From: Xanthostigma xanthostigma
Lineage: Eukaryota > Arthropoda > Insecta > Raphidioptera > Raphidiidae
Assembly (NCBI GenBank): GCA_963575645.1
Contig: OY754473.1
Location: 5,642,001 to 5,706,000, forward strand
Direction: 5' to 3'
Length of the DNA stretch: 64,000 bases
In this document: positions 34,750 through 46,105 of the stretch, one piece after another
How the letters are laid out: the number at the start of each line of letters is the position of its first letter
Numbering within the stretch: position 1 is the stretch's first letter
The notes under the pieces: generated by a model
The model's database searches: none
What the model was told of the DNA's origin: nothing
Seen by the model: the letters and a program-made list of their open reading frames with translations, nothing else
Made by a program: the position numbers and the translations under genes

Positions 34750-35423
34750 TATAGCCAACTGTATAATTAAACTATCTACTTATCAAATTCCATATGAGCA
34801 TCCCTATCAAGCCTTGTAGGGGTGAAATAGTTGACTGCGCAGCCTTGGACCAACCCTCCTAAACCAGTTCCAACCCCGCCTTTATACAAGTTTATATATT
34901 ACCTGCTCTCTCAGCTAACTTCGGCAGTCAGTTACTGAGTTTCCGTGTAGAAGCACTGGATATAAGAGAACCCGCTCTGTATCTAGTAACTTTGGTATGT
35001 TCAAGTTGTGTGCGGCGTAGTAACATTCGTTCGGTGTCAGTTGGTCGGCTTGCTTCGTGCGTCTAACACCACGCCAAACCAGCCTTGAATGGCGCGTTCA
35101 TTGGCCTTGTAACTGTCATTTCTGTATCTAGTAAACAAATAATAATTATTTCGGCGTTGTGTGTGCTTCGAATAATTCTGAAGCATTGTTAATTTGTTGG
35201 TGAATCGATACAAATATGCGGTGATATAGTGATTTTTTTTATAATATAAGAGATCAAAAGACTGATTAGTGTTTTAACGTAAAACTATGCTTAGAAATAA
35301 TCGATAAATTTTGTAAATACGGGTTCATGTTTCATCTGAAGACTGAATTTCTTTTTCTAAAATAGAAGTGTACATTTTATAATTAATACGTATTTTTATT
35401 GTTGTGATTAATTTTTAAAAAAA
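34750..35423 (+). promoter_or_regulatory. Cdc25 upstream region and probable 5' UTR
   Basis: Repeat-free stretch before the Cdc25 start, so likely promoter plus leader. TATATATTA at 34892-34900 and a TCAGTT initiator-like site at 34928-34933 are candidates but not well spaced. The start context AAAAAATGG at 35424 is favourable. Confidence 0.4.
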
Positions 35424-36998
35424 ATGGCAAATTTTAATGATAGCAGCGATAGACTGTTCTCGAGCGTTGAACAGTCTCCGATGACTGAAATTTCGATAAA
35501 TTTGAGTGGTACTAAATTGAGTGATACGCCGATAACAAAAAATTCACGTTTTTGCGGCCCCCTCGAAGACAACGATCTCGCCAGCGTGCTTGGCGAGGAG
35601 CCTGCCGGGTCGGGTGAGGAATGCTATTCGCGCCAGTGGCGTACACGCCCAGTTTCGCGTCGGCTCAATTCCAACGGTATTGTGAAAAAACGCAGTATTT
35701 TTTTGACACAGTTGGGTAGCGAGAGTCCGCCCAGACACGATACGGATATTTCTTTATACGATGGCGTCACACCGAAACAAAATAGTCCCACGTGCAGTCC
35801 CCTGCGTCGAAACGATCGACCGAGGGTACCGCTCGCCGAATGCAATTTCAATTCGAAAGATTCCGGACTGGGAACGAGTTTCCAAGACGATTTGAACGAA
35901 ACGAAAAGTTTCCAATTTACAGAACCGGGTCAAGTGAGCCTTTCCCCGGTGGTGACGTTTACCCCGATAAACAAAAAATCTGTCAAAACGTCGCTGTTTC
36001 ATAGCTCGATGTCGATCGATTCGACCGGCGAAGAATTTGTAGAGCTGCTCGATCTCGACAGCGTCGACGAAGAAAACGATTTGCCCGTAAATTTCGGTAC
36101 ATTGATATCGGGCAGTATTTTGGCGGACGCTGACGGGAGCGAAAACACGCCGAAAAATTGCGGCGGAGTGTTGGGCGTCAAGCGAGCTCGAGGTAAACTG
36201 TTCCAGAGTCCCGAAAAAGAAAAGGGTCACATTGTCGTCACGCCCGTTTTGGGAAAGAGGGCAAAAGAACCAGACAGCAACGATTATGTCGAGTTTAAAC
36301 GCCGAAAGCAGATCACCGACTGTATCAGCGATGCGAGCATGGAACAGTGCGTCCAAATACGTCCCGAACCGCAGCTCAGTCCGAATTCGGTCATGTCGGC
36401 ACTTCAACGGTCGTCGACCGAACCCGATTTGATCGGCGATTTCACACGATCTTTTGCCTTGCCGCTTATTTCCGGACGACACGCCGATTTGAAATCGATT
36501 TCGCCGGCAACTCTGGCGCAGTTGATTCGAGGCGATTTCAAACATATAATCGCTTCGTTCAAGGTCATCGATTGTCGGTTTCCTTACGAATACGATGGCG
36601 GCCATATTGTTGGCGCTTTGAATTACTACAAGAAAGAGCAGATCATGACCGAACTGTTTAATCCGACAAAAGAGAATAGTCCGACCAGAAACAAAACCGA
36701 GCGAAACATCGTCATCTTTCATTGTGAATTTTCGTCCCAGCGCGGACCGAGTCTGTTCAGGTACTTGCGAGAGATCGACAGGACACACAACAGCGAACTG
36801 TATCCTGCGCTCCATTATCCCGAAATCTATTTGCTCGACGGCGGCTACAAAGGCTTTTTCGAACAGTTTTCGGAACTGTGCGATCCACATTCGTACAGAA
36901 CGATGAACGACCCGGCGCACGCCGCTGACTACAGACATTTTCGATCGCAGGTACAGAGCAGAAGTCGTAAAATGTCCAAACGAAGCATTTTTGCCTAA
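35424..36998 (+). CDS. stg: Cdc25 dual-specificity phosphatase (string-type)
   Basis: Encodes 524 residues. Cdc25 removes inhibitory phosphates (Thr14/Tyr15) from Cdk1 and triggers entry into mitosis. Residues about 357-475 form the rhodanese-fold catalytic domain: VIDCRFPYEYDGGHIVGA, then HCEFSSQRGP with catalytic Cys434 and Arg440 of the CX5R loop intact, then YPEIYLLDGGYKGFF. LIGDFTRSFALPL just before the domain is also a family hallmark. The N-terminal half is a Ser/Pro-rich regulatory region. RSSTEP (329-334) has the form of a 14-3-3 mode-1 site centred on Thr332, and KEN at 416-418 has the form of an APC/C degron. The gene is a single exon, nested in intron 3 of the sushi-protein gene on the same strand. 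Whether it corresponds to string or twine cannot be decided here. Confidence 0.95.
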   Translation: MANFNDSSDRLFSSVEQSPMTEISINLSGTKLSDTPITKNSRFCGPLEDNDLASVLGEEPAGSGEECYSRQWRTRPVSRRLNSNGIVKKRSIFLTQLGSESPPRHDTDISLYDGVTPKQNSPTCSPLRRNDRPRVPLAECNFNSKDSGLGTSFQDDLNETKSFQFTEPGQVSLSPVVTFTPINKKSVKTSLFHSSMSIDSTGEEFVELLDLDSVDEENDLPVNFGTLISGSILADADGSENTPKNCGGVLGVKRARGKLFQSPEKEKGHIVVTPVLGKRAKEPDSNDYVEFKRRKQITDCISDASMEQCVQIRPEPQLSPNSVMSALQRSSTEPDLIGDFTRSFALPLISGRHADLKSISPATLAQLIRGDFKHIIASFKVIDCRFPYEYDGGHIVGALNYYKKEQIMTELFNPTKENSPTRNKTERNIVIFHCEFSSQRGPSLFRYLREIDRTHNSELYPALHYPEIYLLDGGYKGFFEQFSELCDPHSYRTMNDPAHAADYRHFRSQVQSRSRKMSKRSIFA

Positions 36999-38103
36999 AC
37001 AGAAAATGCGATTTCGATGTGTATATAGCAAATACTATAATTAAATGTTTTGTGCAAAATAGAATTAGGTCAACCCTCTTCGTCGGGCGCGTAAATCATC
37101 TCCCTCGTCTTGTAAATATGTACTTCCCCGTTTTATAATCAACATTATTGATTTCAGTTTGATATCTGTATGTATTCATTTTCTCGCTTCCGATATTTTG
37201 AGGAGATGAGATTTATTGTAGACAACCGCTGATCTTAATAGTCGATCACATGTCTTCGGGTACCTTCCCACTACACGAGGCATCGAACGCGTTTTAATTA
37301 CCAACGTACCAATCAAGATTTAAAATCTTTGCGTAAACGAACTTTTTTTTATAGTGGTAACGTACCTTTAGGCTATGTGATTGGTTGTGAATTGTGATTC
37401 ACGCGCCTGCACTGTAGGGTTAAATAGAAATATATATTATAAAATATCGTTTATTGGTCAATAGTCATTTCTGCGGAAAATTTGATTTTTTTTTGACTTG
37501 TGCAATATTTTTTAACATTGTACGTAGAAGGCGTGTCTTTCCGGGTGATTTTTTTTACAGACGCGCGAAATTGAATATTTGAGGCGTCGATTAATTATAT
37601 GTTTTTTTATCGTTATAAAGTTCGATTATAACAAACAGAAAATTGCGTCGCCATGTCTGGCCAGTATTGAAATTAACGTTTTCAAGGAAAATACATTTTT
37701 TTTTTGACAAGAGGGTATTTTTAAAATGCCTCGCTTTTTTTTAAGTGCAAATTGTATGTTCTTCGCGATTCTGTGGGTGAAAATAATATTCAAATGTTTT
37801 TTTTTTTTAAATTGTTCATATTTTAAAAATATAGCTGCTCTTTTTGGCAGTGGCTTTAAAAATAGTTTCGTTTTCAATAACATTTCACAAGAGGGGTTTT
37901 GACCAGATCAGAAAATCGAAAATATTTGTGAATTTAGTTGAAGGGTGTTTTTTGTCAGTTATTTTTTGGGTCTATCTGTCGTTAGACTAACATTGTTGAT
38001 ATGTTTAAAATGTGATTGTTTGAGCGTAACAAATGTCTAGTCTGAAAATTGGTATCGATTGTTATTAAAAGTAAATTATAAATACTCAGGTATCTCTAAT
38101 AAA
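36999..38103 (+). other. probable Cdc25 3' UTR
   Basis: AT-rich and free of the window's repeat families. AATAAA at 38098-38103 is one candidate end; further AATAAA-like sites follow as far as 40390. Confidence 0.35.
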
Positions 38104-40850
38104 CATTTTTGGGTTGAGCCGTCATTCAGGCCATAAATCTTCTTCCTGTGAAATGTACATAAAATTTGTGAATGAAACTATTTTAGACGAATAGTTTTCT
38201 TGTTCGGGAGATAACGTCATTTAACGGTTGAAATAGCAAATCAATAAATCATTGATAACACACTTTTTTTATCATTCGCGGGAATTAACGAACCGTTGCT
38301 TTGATAATAATTTTGTGTTTTATTTCCTACTTGAAACCTACAGGGTTACAATATTGGCATTATATTTATACAGGGTGTAACATAAAATGCAGAAATTTAT
38401 AAGTTTGTTCCAGTAGACAGTTGAGAATTTTTGTAACTAGTTTAAGAAGAAAAACTGTAATTTAATCATTTTTTAACCACGCCAATTTTATTATTGTACG
38501 TTAATTCATCAAAAACTCGAATTCGCAAGAACTAAACCGAAGTGTTCTTTGTTCATTTAAGGTTAGCCTTTAAAGATCTTGGTACACGAGTTCCTCGAAC
38601 AGATGGTGACACCGTCGATACAACTTACCGCGCATTGACTTATTATGTTGACATGAAATTGTCTATCCTTAAATGGATCAGTCAATTCGCAGAAGACCGT
38701 TTTTTTTTAATTCGTTTTTGCGATAGCTCGTCAACTTTCTTGCGGAATGGCTTTTTAAAGGAACTGAATACATTGTCGGTGCCGTTTTGTGACCGTTTTC
38801 GAGTGATGCTGGAACAAACATTAGTCTAGTTTTAACGTTCAAGAAAATTGATGACAAAGTTTTTGATAAACTTCGGTATTATCTCGAATAAAGTATGAAA
38901 AAAACACTCAACACAGCTTTATCTTCGATAAAGTTGGATTTTTTTTTTCGTGCTTTGTCTGGCTGCAATCTTTTTAAATTCTGAACTGAGCTTATTAAAT
39001 TCTGCATGTAAAAACGCCGCTTTTCAAATTTTAACCGCGTTGCATTTGTTCTTCACTGTGGCGGACAATTTGAATAGAACAGCAGCTATAAAACTGTGCT
39101 AATTTAGAAGATTGTAAATAAAAGTTCGCCCCTGCATCTTGTCGTGTAGGAATACTTTTTATGATTTCGACTTGAAATTTTAACAGTAGAAATTTTTTTT
39201 TTTTAATTTTTGAAGACTTGCAGTTTTTTCTCGGTTTATCCTCGGGGGGCATAATTGCGTCACAGCTTAGTGGAATAGCTCGGACTGTAAGCGCGCAAGC
39301 TACCGCCATCTTCTTAGCAGGCACAACAGCTGTAGTGTGGCTCGCGCATGCGTCTTAAAAATTGACCGACAAAAATCACAGGGTCGACAGTCGAGTGAAT
39401 CTGCTGGTATTTCCTTAAACTGTGTTTTGAAAGATGATTAAAAAAAAATATTGAACTTTTATTCGTTTGTTTACTTATCTCCTCCGAACTTTTGTTGATT
39501 GTTCGTCTGATTTGCCATTGCTGTATTTTGTATATATATTTTTAAATTCATTTGTGTAAAGATTTTGGTAACTCTCTCTCTGAAAGCAATTTATTTTTTG
39601 ATAAGACTTATTTTCGGGTAAGCGATTTTGAAGCGTAAATCGATTGATCTGTTATTTAATTAGTGCTTAGAATATTGATTGCTCTCTGAAAACGAATGTT
39701 ATTTTATAAAAAAGAAACAATATTAATATAATCATATAACGAAAATTTTTAATCACTGCCATATTTTTTTCAATTATATAGTTTTATTTTTTGTATACGC
39801 TTGTTGCATATTTATGAAATTGTAATATTTTTTTATTATTGGAATTTTCTATTTTTAAAACACTTTATGTTTTATTTAAGTATATAAAAAGAAATCCTGT
39901 CAATTATTTTAATATATTAAAAGATTAAAAAGAATACGTATTGATTTTTTTTCATTCGATTCTAAAATACGATCCAAATTCATCATCTTGAAAACAAGAA
40001 AAATAAATGATTTTTTTTTTTCAAGTTACTTGAATTTTGAAAATAAAATTAAAATGATGTGTGTTGAAAATATAGAATTACAATTATTATAATTATTTTT
40101 GTAATATAATTAAAAATGGATTCAGTCCATATAAAAAAAGAGAAAATGAAAATGTTTTCATGAAAAAAAAAATAATGCCGCAAGTATTATTAATTTGGAA
40201 TTCAGTGGCGGCTCGTCATTTCATCGGAGAGATTTTTTATTTTTGTATTTACGAAAGCCCGCTGTTCATTTCTTGATACGCCACTGGATTCTTTGTGTTT
40301 AAATTTTTGTAAATAAAAAGATTTTGTGCAAATTTAAATCTATAATTTTTTAATATATTGATGTACTCAGATTTTTAGTGTATCATAACCTCAATAAAAT
40401 GTGTGTTCAAATGAAAGTTATATGTGTTTTTTTCCTCATTTTTTATTTTTCAGGTTTACCCTAAGAATAACTTATTTTGAAATAAAAGATGCATGAAATT
40501 TTGGAAATGTTAATTAAAGACATTTGAACAAATCATTTCTTTACTGTCTTGCACTAAAATGTACAGGGGAGGGAATATTTGCAAATGTTTTTGACTTTTG
40601 CGTGATGCGTCGTATTTTTTTCGCGTAGTTTTTGATTTGGAAACTCGAAAATTTAATTGCAAAGAATATTAAATTATAGTTTCGGAGCTGATGTCGATAG
40701 AATGTGACATGTTCAAAAACAAGGAATTTAAAGAAGTGATTAACGATTTTGCCCATCTCCAATCTAGAAGGGTACCTCTTCAATCAACATTGATTTTTAA
40801 GCATTAACCTGTGAATTCTAAAAGAATTACTTTTGTGAATTATATTATAA
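38104..40850. other. intron 3 noncoding, repeat-poor
   Basis: The longest stretch with no recognised large repeat family. Small items: ATACAGGGTGT at 38370, and a tiny CAGTGGCG...CGCCACTG element at 40203-40287. The frame 38542-38829 matches no domain I know. It could hold enhancers or a long Cdc25 3' UTR. Confidence 0.35.
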
Positions 40851-41166
40851 TAGCGGTCCCGCCCGGTTTCACCGAACGAATTGGGGGGGGGGGGGTACAT
40901 GAGTTAGCACATTCATCTTAGTTTACCGAGATGAATGTTGTGTCCAAATTTCATGATGATCGGAATTACCGTTCGAAAGTTTTTATCGGAAAGACAAATT
41001 TTGAGTTACATTTTGCAACATTTTTTATCGATGCTTCGCTCCTATTAGTCGTAGCGTCATATTATATAGCCGATAGCCTTCCTCGATAAATGGACTATCC
41101 AACAAAAAAAAATTCTATTCGAACCAGTAGTTCCTGAGATTAGCGCGTTCAACCAAACAAACAACC
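40851..41166 (-). mobile_element. Helitron family B copy with 14-G tract
   Basis: Reversed copy from TAGCGGTCCCGCCCGG to AAACAAACAACC. Part of the CCCGGGTGCAAAAG hairpin is deleted, and a run of G (about 40883-40896) replaces the usual GGGGAGGG. Confidence 0.7.
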
Positions 41167-41955
41167 TTATCTACTTTCTATTTTAACAAAATAGTGCTCT
41201 GTCAACATCATATGGGCTCCATTATCTTAATGTCCCCAGGGTCCTGGGAATTCTGGACGCTGTTTTGGAGTGGATCTAAGCTCTTCTGCCAACGTGACGA
41301 TTCTCAGACCTCGCATACCAATTTTATGAAACACCCAGTACAACAAATGTGGATCGGTTTTGTCGGTTATAAGACATGACTTTATGCCTTTTAATTTATC
41401 AGTCAGACTCAAGTTAGCACATATTTTAATGTTCGCAGCCTACGTCATTTTTACATGACTCTATTAAACACGATGGTGTTCTCTTTCACAATTATGTAAA
41501 TAATATTAAATTGTTGCAAAATGCAACTGTGGTGCTTTTTTTGTAAGTCAGTTTAAATTCTTAATCATTCATAAAGGTTTGTTGTTGTTTCAATTCAATT
41601 CTTTTTATTCATACAAAAAAAAGAGTCAAATTCCTCAAACAATACACTGTATCTATTTTCAACTGATTTTCAAGTTTTTATACTCCCTGCTTTTCGTGCA
41701 GTGTCTCCTACGCTGCTCAGCCAATGAAAAAATACGTATTAAGGTAACGGTCCGATCGTGAAACAATGTCCTAATTATGAAACAGTTTTAGGAATTACGT
41801 ATATTAATTAATGTTCATGATATAATTTTTAAATGAAAGTACTTAATAAAGGTTTTTTTCTGATTGGTTGATTCCTGAAGTGAGGATGCAGTAGAAGTTG
41901 GAAATACAGGAGTAGTCCGTTCAAAATAAACAAAAAAAATAGTGGTAGGTTTACG
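41167..41955. other. intron 3 noncoding; possible minus-strand coding relic
   Basis: Positions 41227-41412 are open on the minus strand with protein-like composition (DPHLLYWVFHKIGMRGLRIV), but I cannot place it in a family. It may be a relic of an unrecognised element. The rest is AT-rich. Confidence 0.3.
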
Positions 41956-42539
41956 ATAATTCGCATAGAGCTGAAAATAGGTACACTATAACGAATGAAG
42001 TATCAAAAGTCCCCACCAATCCTACATCTGCTAAAAAAATTATTCAAGGTCAAAGGTTAAAAGTATCGTTTATTAGCACTTTTCTCGTAAACGGTAAATG
42101 TTATCTAAAAACAGGTCAGACAAAAGTTGTAGATCATGCAAATGTCTACAAGAATTGTGTTCATACTTTTTTACCTACGAATCACCATTCTTTCGAAATG
42201 GTGATTTCATACATCGAAAATACTAACATTCTTGTTAATATTTAACGTTATTTCAGAACGTACATCGACATTTTAGTCCCATATCTCAGGAATAGTGATT
42301 CTTAGGAAAAAAAATATAAGAACGGTTTTTGTAGACAATTGCATGATCTACAACTTTTGTCTGACCTATTTTTAGATAACATTTACCGTTTACGAGAAAA
42401 GTGCAAAAAACCGATACTTTTGTCCTTTGACCTTGAATAGATTTTGAAGCAGATGTATGATCAGTGGGGACTTTTGATATTTTATTTGTAATAGCACGTA
42501 CCTAAGACCAGTACCAATTTTCAGCTCTATGCGAATTAT
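41956..42539. repeat. foldback element with ~230-bp arms
   Basis: Left arm from TAATTCGCATAGAGCTGAAA (41956) to about 42180, right arm from about 42310 to 42539. Complementary with a moderate number of differences. The centre has its own small hairpin (CACCATTCTTTCGAAATGGTG). Confidence 0.75.
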
Positions 42540-43149
42540 ATAGTATATTGAAATGTTTGTTTTGACTGGACTAGAGTTGATTAATCTCTATAGGTTGATT
42601 TACAATTGAAGTTCGTGAATGCGACGAAAATAATCAGGTTTCGAGAGTGTAGTAAGGATAAAATTAACAGAAAGAACTCATCGATCGACAAAGAATGAAA
42701 TCGTTGTTTTATGAAGCACTAGCCGGTACCCGCTGCTTCTCACGCAATTGAGTTAAAACACGGCAGCTGCAACAGTATCAGTCTTGACTTATACGGGCTT
42801 GAGCCCCGCTCGGCAGCCACAACGGAAGTTGATCTTTTTGTTCTTACTACACTCTCGATACTTGATATAAGTTATGTTTGTCGCACTCGCGAACTGTTGT
42901 GACAAAATGTAAGGCGAACATTTCCATTTGTGTAAATAAGGTTTAGTACTGTGATGGGTAATATCCAAACATTAGCACTGTAACGTCATCTCTCGGTGTC
43001 AAAATAAAGAGCCAGAAGGTATTAGCGTTCCTGTAAATCAGGTTTTTTGGTACGTCGTCTCACGCGAAGTCGGCGATCTGAATCTGGACCGGAAAGCCAG
43101 TTCCAAAAGAAGAGTTCGGCGCTAAACTATTTTCGCTTTCTGTCAACAG
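42540..43149. other. end of intron 3
   Basis: A reversed Helitron 3' end (CTAGCCGGTACCCGCTGC) lies at 42719. The rest is unassigned up to the acceptor TTTCTGTCAACAG at 43149. Confidence 0.4.
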
Positions 43150-43460
43150 AATGCTACACTCCGCGAACGACCGTGATTTGGGCGGTGATCTGGGCGGCCG
43201 GCGTGATGCTGGCCCTGCTCTCGGTCTGCGGGCTGATAGCGTGCCGCCGCCGCTGCAAGTCGCCTTGGTGGGCGGCGCGACGTGCCGGCGTCCAGGCGGC
43301 CGTGCTTTCGCCGCCGCCGTCTTCCGTCTCGCACCATCATCATCACGGCCTGCCGCTCTCGATATCCGCGTCGGACACCACCGGCTCGTCGGCACTGTCG
43401 GCTCATGACCCCGACAGACTGGCTCTCATTGCGTTCGCCGACGGGATTCAGAACGGACAG
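43150..43460 (+). CDS. sushi-domain membrane protein, transmembrane and cytoplasmic exon
   Basis: A 311-bp exon between acceptor TTTCTGTCAACAG and donor CAG|GTTAGT, entering in phase 1 and leaving in phase 0. With the last base of 21633-21753 it begins ECYTPRTT. Next comes a hydrophobic helix (VIWAVIWAAGVMLALLSVC, then GLIA) and a basic stop-transfer CRRRCK, so the C-terminus faces the cytoplasm. The tail includes a run of five His, Ser/Pro-rich sequence and DPDRLALIAFADGIQNGQ, which looks like a conserved peptide and continues into an unseen exon. It is very GC-rich compared with its intronic surroundings. The assignment to the same gene as the sushi exons rests on phase, strand and a plausible domain order. 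Confidence 0.8.
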
Positions 43461-43611
43461 GTTAGTGGACAGAAATTCTGTTATTCAATGCTTCCGTGGA
43501 TTTGCCGCGAGACAACGCAGTTGAAGTATAATGTATAACCTTCGACCAAAAAAACCCACCTTCGGCGAGATCTTCGGCTTAGATCAAAATAGGCCGAAGC
43601 CGAAGGTTTCT
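43461..43611. other. start of intron 4
   Basis: Holds a small CCTTCGGCG/GCCGAAGCCGAAGG inverted motif (43558-43606). The next coding exon was not found before 64000. Confidence 0.4.
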
Positions 43612-44366
43612 AACATATATCTATTAATTAACTATATGAATCATTGCCTATCTACTCAATGTGCGGTGAGTGAACGCAACAAAGCGTATCGAAAATTTAT
43701 CTGCGACTCTTTCTTCGATATAATTCCCTGATTTCTCCGATGATATAGGATTGGTTGATGTACTTGCATTCAATCTGAATAAGGTATCTCTGTTTCAAAA
43801 ACTTTGTCTTTTTCTATGACGTTAACATGGGCGTACCCAGCTTTTCGCCCAGGAGGGAGCAAATTAGAAATTTCTTAAGCCGGGTCTCCCCCGTGCTTGT
43901 TTTGCCTTCCTGGATACGCCAGTGCTTACGGCGTAAAAAAAGACAGGAGTATATTATGTTTGCACTCTAATGGTTCGATTGCGATTTTATTCCTATGCTC
44001 AGTATAGAAAAAAGTGAATACGAAGGAATACGAAGATATACTTCTGTCTTTTTTACGCCATAAGCACTGGCGTATCCAGGGGGTCAAAACAAGCACGAGG
44101 GAGACCCGGCTTAAGATATTTCTAATTTGCCCCCTCCTGGGCCAAAATCTGGGTACGCCCATGCCAACGTCATAGAAAAAGACAAAGTTTTTGAAACAGA
44201 GATACTTTATTCAGATTGAATGCGAGTACATCAACCAATCCTGTCATCGGAGAAATCAGGGAATTACATCGACGAAAGAGACGCAGATGTATTTTCGATA
44301 CGCTTTGTTGCGTTCACTCACCGCACACTGAGTAGATTCATTATAGTAAATTATTAAATGTATTTC
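43612..44366. mobile_element. family G inverted pair (foldback)
   Basis: Arms about 43612-43965 and 44036-44366 are reversed copies of the 15012-15430 sequence and of each other, with a spacer of about 70 bp. ACATGGGCGTACCCAG lies in both arms. Confidence 0.75.
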
Positions 44367-44837
44367 GTATTCTTTTGTTTTGCGTTTCTCGTACAGAAAA
44401 TTTCAAACGGATACGTGGCTAGCGAAATTTCACTTCAGTTAAAAAACAGGGCATTTGGCGGGACAAAAAGCGTGCTGTCGTTTTGTTATTGAACGATTGT
44501 ATGAACTTACGATCCACTTGTGCTGTTCAAATTGTGTATTCTTTTGTTCTTGGGGATTGGGCAGGTAGCCATGTTTGTTTACAATGGCCGTGTAACCCAG
44601 CACTTGTTCTTTATGGCGATTTTGAAGCACGTAGGACAGGTAAATGTGGTGTGCAAACGTTGCTAATCTGGCGATTAGAATCTCTCAGAAATTCCCGCCA
44701 AATAGCGGGATATGCGCCTCGCTGTGCGGCTGTTTCAATGTTGACTATTTTTAGCTCGGACCGTAAACGTTTGCGTTGAATATTTAACGCGAAACGATGT
44801 AGCCATGAAAAAAAACGAGTGTGCTTTAGACCACACG
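44367..44837. other. intron 4 noncoding, nothing assigned
   Basis: Open frames on both strands at 44483-44892 are short and match no family I know. No repeat partner found. Confidence 0.35.
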
Positions 44838-45349
44838 ACTGAAGTAAAACTTCTTCCTGCCATATTTTGTTATTATTCACCCGAAAATTCACAAAATATG
44901 AACCTTAAAATGAACTTACAATTTTATTCACTTTAGTATTGAATAAAATATTAATTTATAAAATTGTTGAAGAACGAAATGAACAGTCTAATGTAAGAAG
45001 AAAGAAATATAAACATAAAGATAATGAAAACAAAAGTAATACATTGCAATTACTTAGCTCTCGTTGGATTTTAAGCGTAAATCTTTATGAAATATTATTT
45101 AAAGTATAGGTTTACAAAACTTTTTTCTGTCACCCGATAGCGCCACTAGCAAGTAAAGTATGTGTCATTCTATTGTTAGTACTGCTTATATTTTCGGCCA
45201 CCTGATGGCGCCACTAGCCAGTGAAGTATTTGTCATCCTTTTTTTCTATCTTCACTAACTTATATCTCCCTCTCAACTTCCGTTCGCCTCGCCCGATCAC
45301 ACTTCCGTAAATCTCTCGTCAAGTCAAGCGTGCGTAAAGTTTTACTTCA
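44838..45349. mobile_element. GAAGT-TIR MITE (family J)
   Basis: TGAAGTAAAACTT at the left and AAAGTTTTACTTCA at the right bound about 512 bp. A GATGGCGCCACTAGC block is present twice in variant form (45140, 45205). Confidence 0.6.
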
Positions 45350-45675
45350 AAAATATTCTCAAAGTTAGAAGGTTACAGAGGTTGTCTAGTTCCATCTAAT
45401 CAATCAGCGTGAACGCGGGGATGACGTCAGCTGGCGGACCAGGTTTTTATTAACTCGCCGTCTTGCGTGTCTGTCCGGGTGGAATTTTGTAATTGATTTT
45501 AAACTAACTTCTTGATGAGATAGAGACTTGAAATTTTTAGCATAACTCAGAATTAGATGACAATACGAAAAAATACTAAAATAAAGAAGAAAATAATAAA
45601 ATAAATAAGAAAATTTTAATAAACACATATAATTCATTCTTACTTGTTTACCGTTGTAAGGCACATAGCAGTCAC
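45350..45675. other. intron 4 noncoding, nothing assigned
   Basis: Positions 45365-45420 resemble 6618-6670. No gene. Confidence 0.35.
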
Positions 45676-45752
45676 TGGTTTATGGCTCAGTTGGTTAGAG
45701 CGCCGTGCTCGTAACGCGAAGGTAGCGAGTTCGATCCCCCATGCGACATGTG
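45676..45752 (+). pseudogene. tRNA-like sequence (tRNA pseudogene or SINE head)
   Basis: An A box TGGCTCAGTTGG matches the consensus and a B box AGTTCGATCCC is close. TCGTAAC would be the anticodon loop (CGT, Thr). The anticodon and T stems do not pair well, so it is a decayed tRNA or the head of a tRNA-derived SINE. Confidence 0.45.
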
Positions 45753-45842
45753 ACATTTTTGTTTTTTACGATGTATTTTTGTTTTTTTTTTTTTAGTAAA
45801 CAGTATAAAAATAATAATACAAATAAAAAACAAATTTAATAG

Positions 45843-46105
45843 ACCACGTTTTTAAAGCGAACTAAAAAGTACAAAATAATTTCTTTACAGACAGATTTTT
45901 AACTTGTAGGATTTGAAACGAAAAACGTGGAGCGCATGCGACAGTTATAAAAGAAGTGTAGAGAGTAGCTTTCAATGAAAAAAATCTGTTTATGAGATAA
46001 AACGAATAATGCGCCCCACGTTTTTCGTTTCAAATCCTCAACAAGTTAAAAATCTGTCTGTTAAGAAGTTATTTTGTACTTTTTAGTTCGCATTAAAAAC
46101 GTGGT
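45843..46105. repeat. foldback with ~93-bp arms
   Basis: Arms 45843-45935 and about 46010-46105 (ACCACGTTTTTAAAGCGAAC...) are complementary with few differences. Each arm itself begins and ends with ACGTTTTT/AAAAACGT. Confidence 0.8.

Noticed and set aside
35754..37031. 425-residue frame antisense to Cdc25
   Set aside because: It mirrors the codon bias of a clear Cdc25 coding strand; no domain on the antisense strand.
38542..38829. 95-residue frame in intron 3
   Set aside because: No known domain, no splice sites or repeat relation to support a gene.
45404..45664. 86-residue minus-strand frame
   Set aside because: Phe/Tyr/Leu-rich translation of AT-rich DNA, no support.
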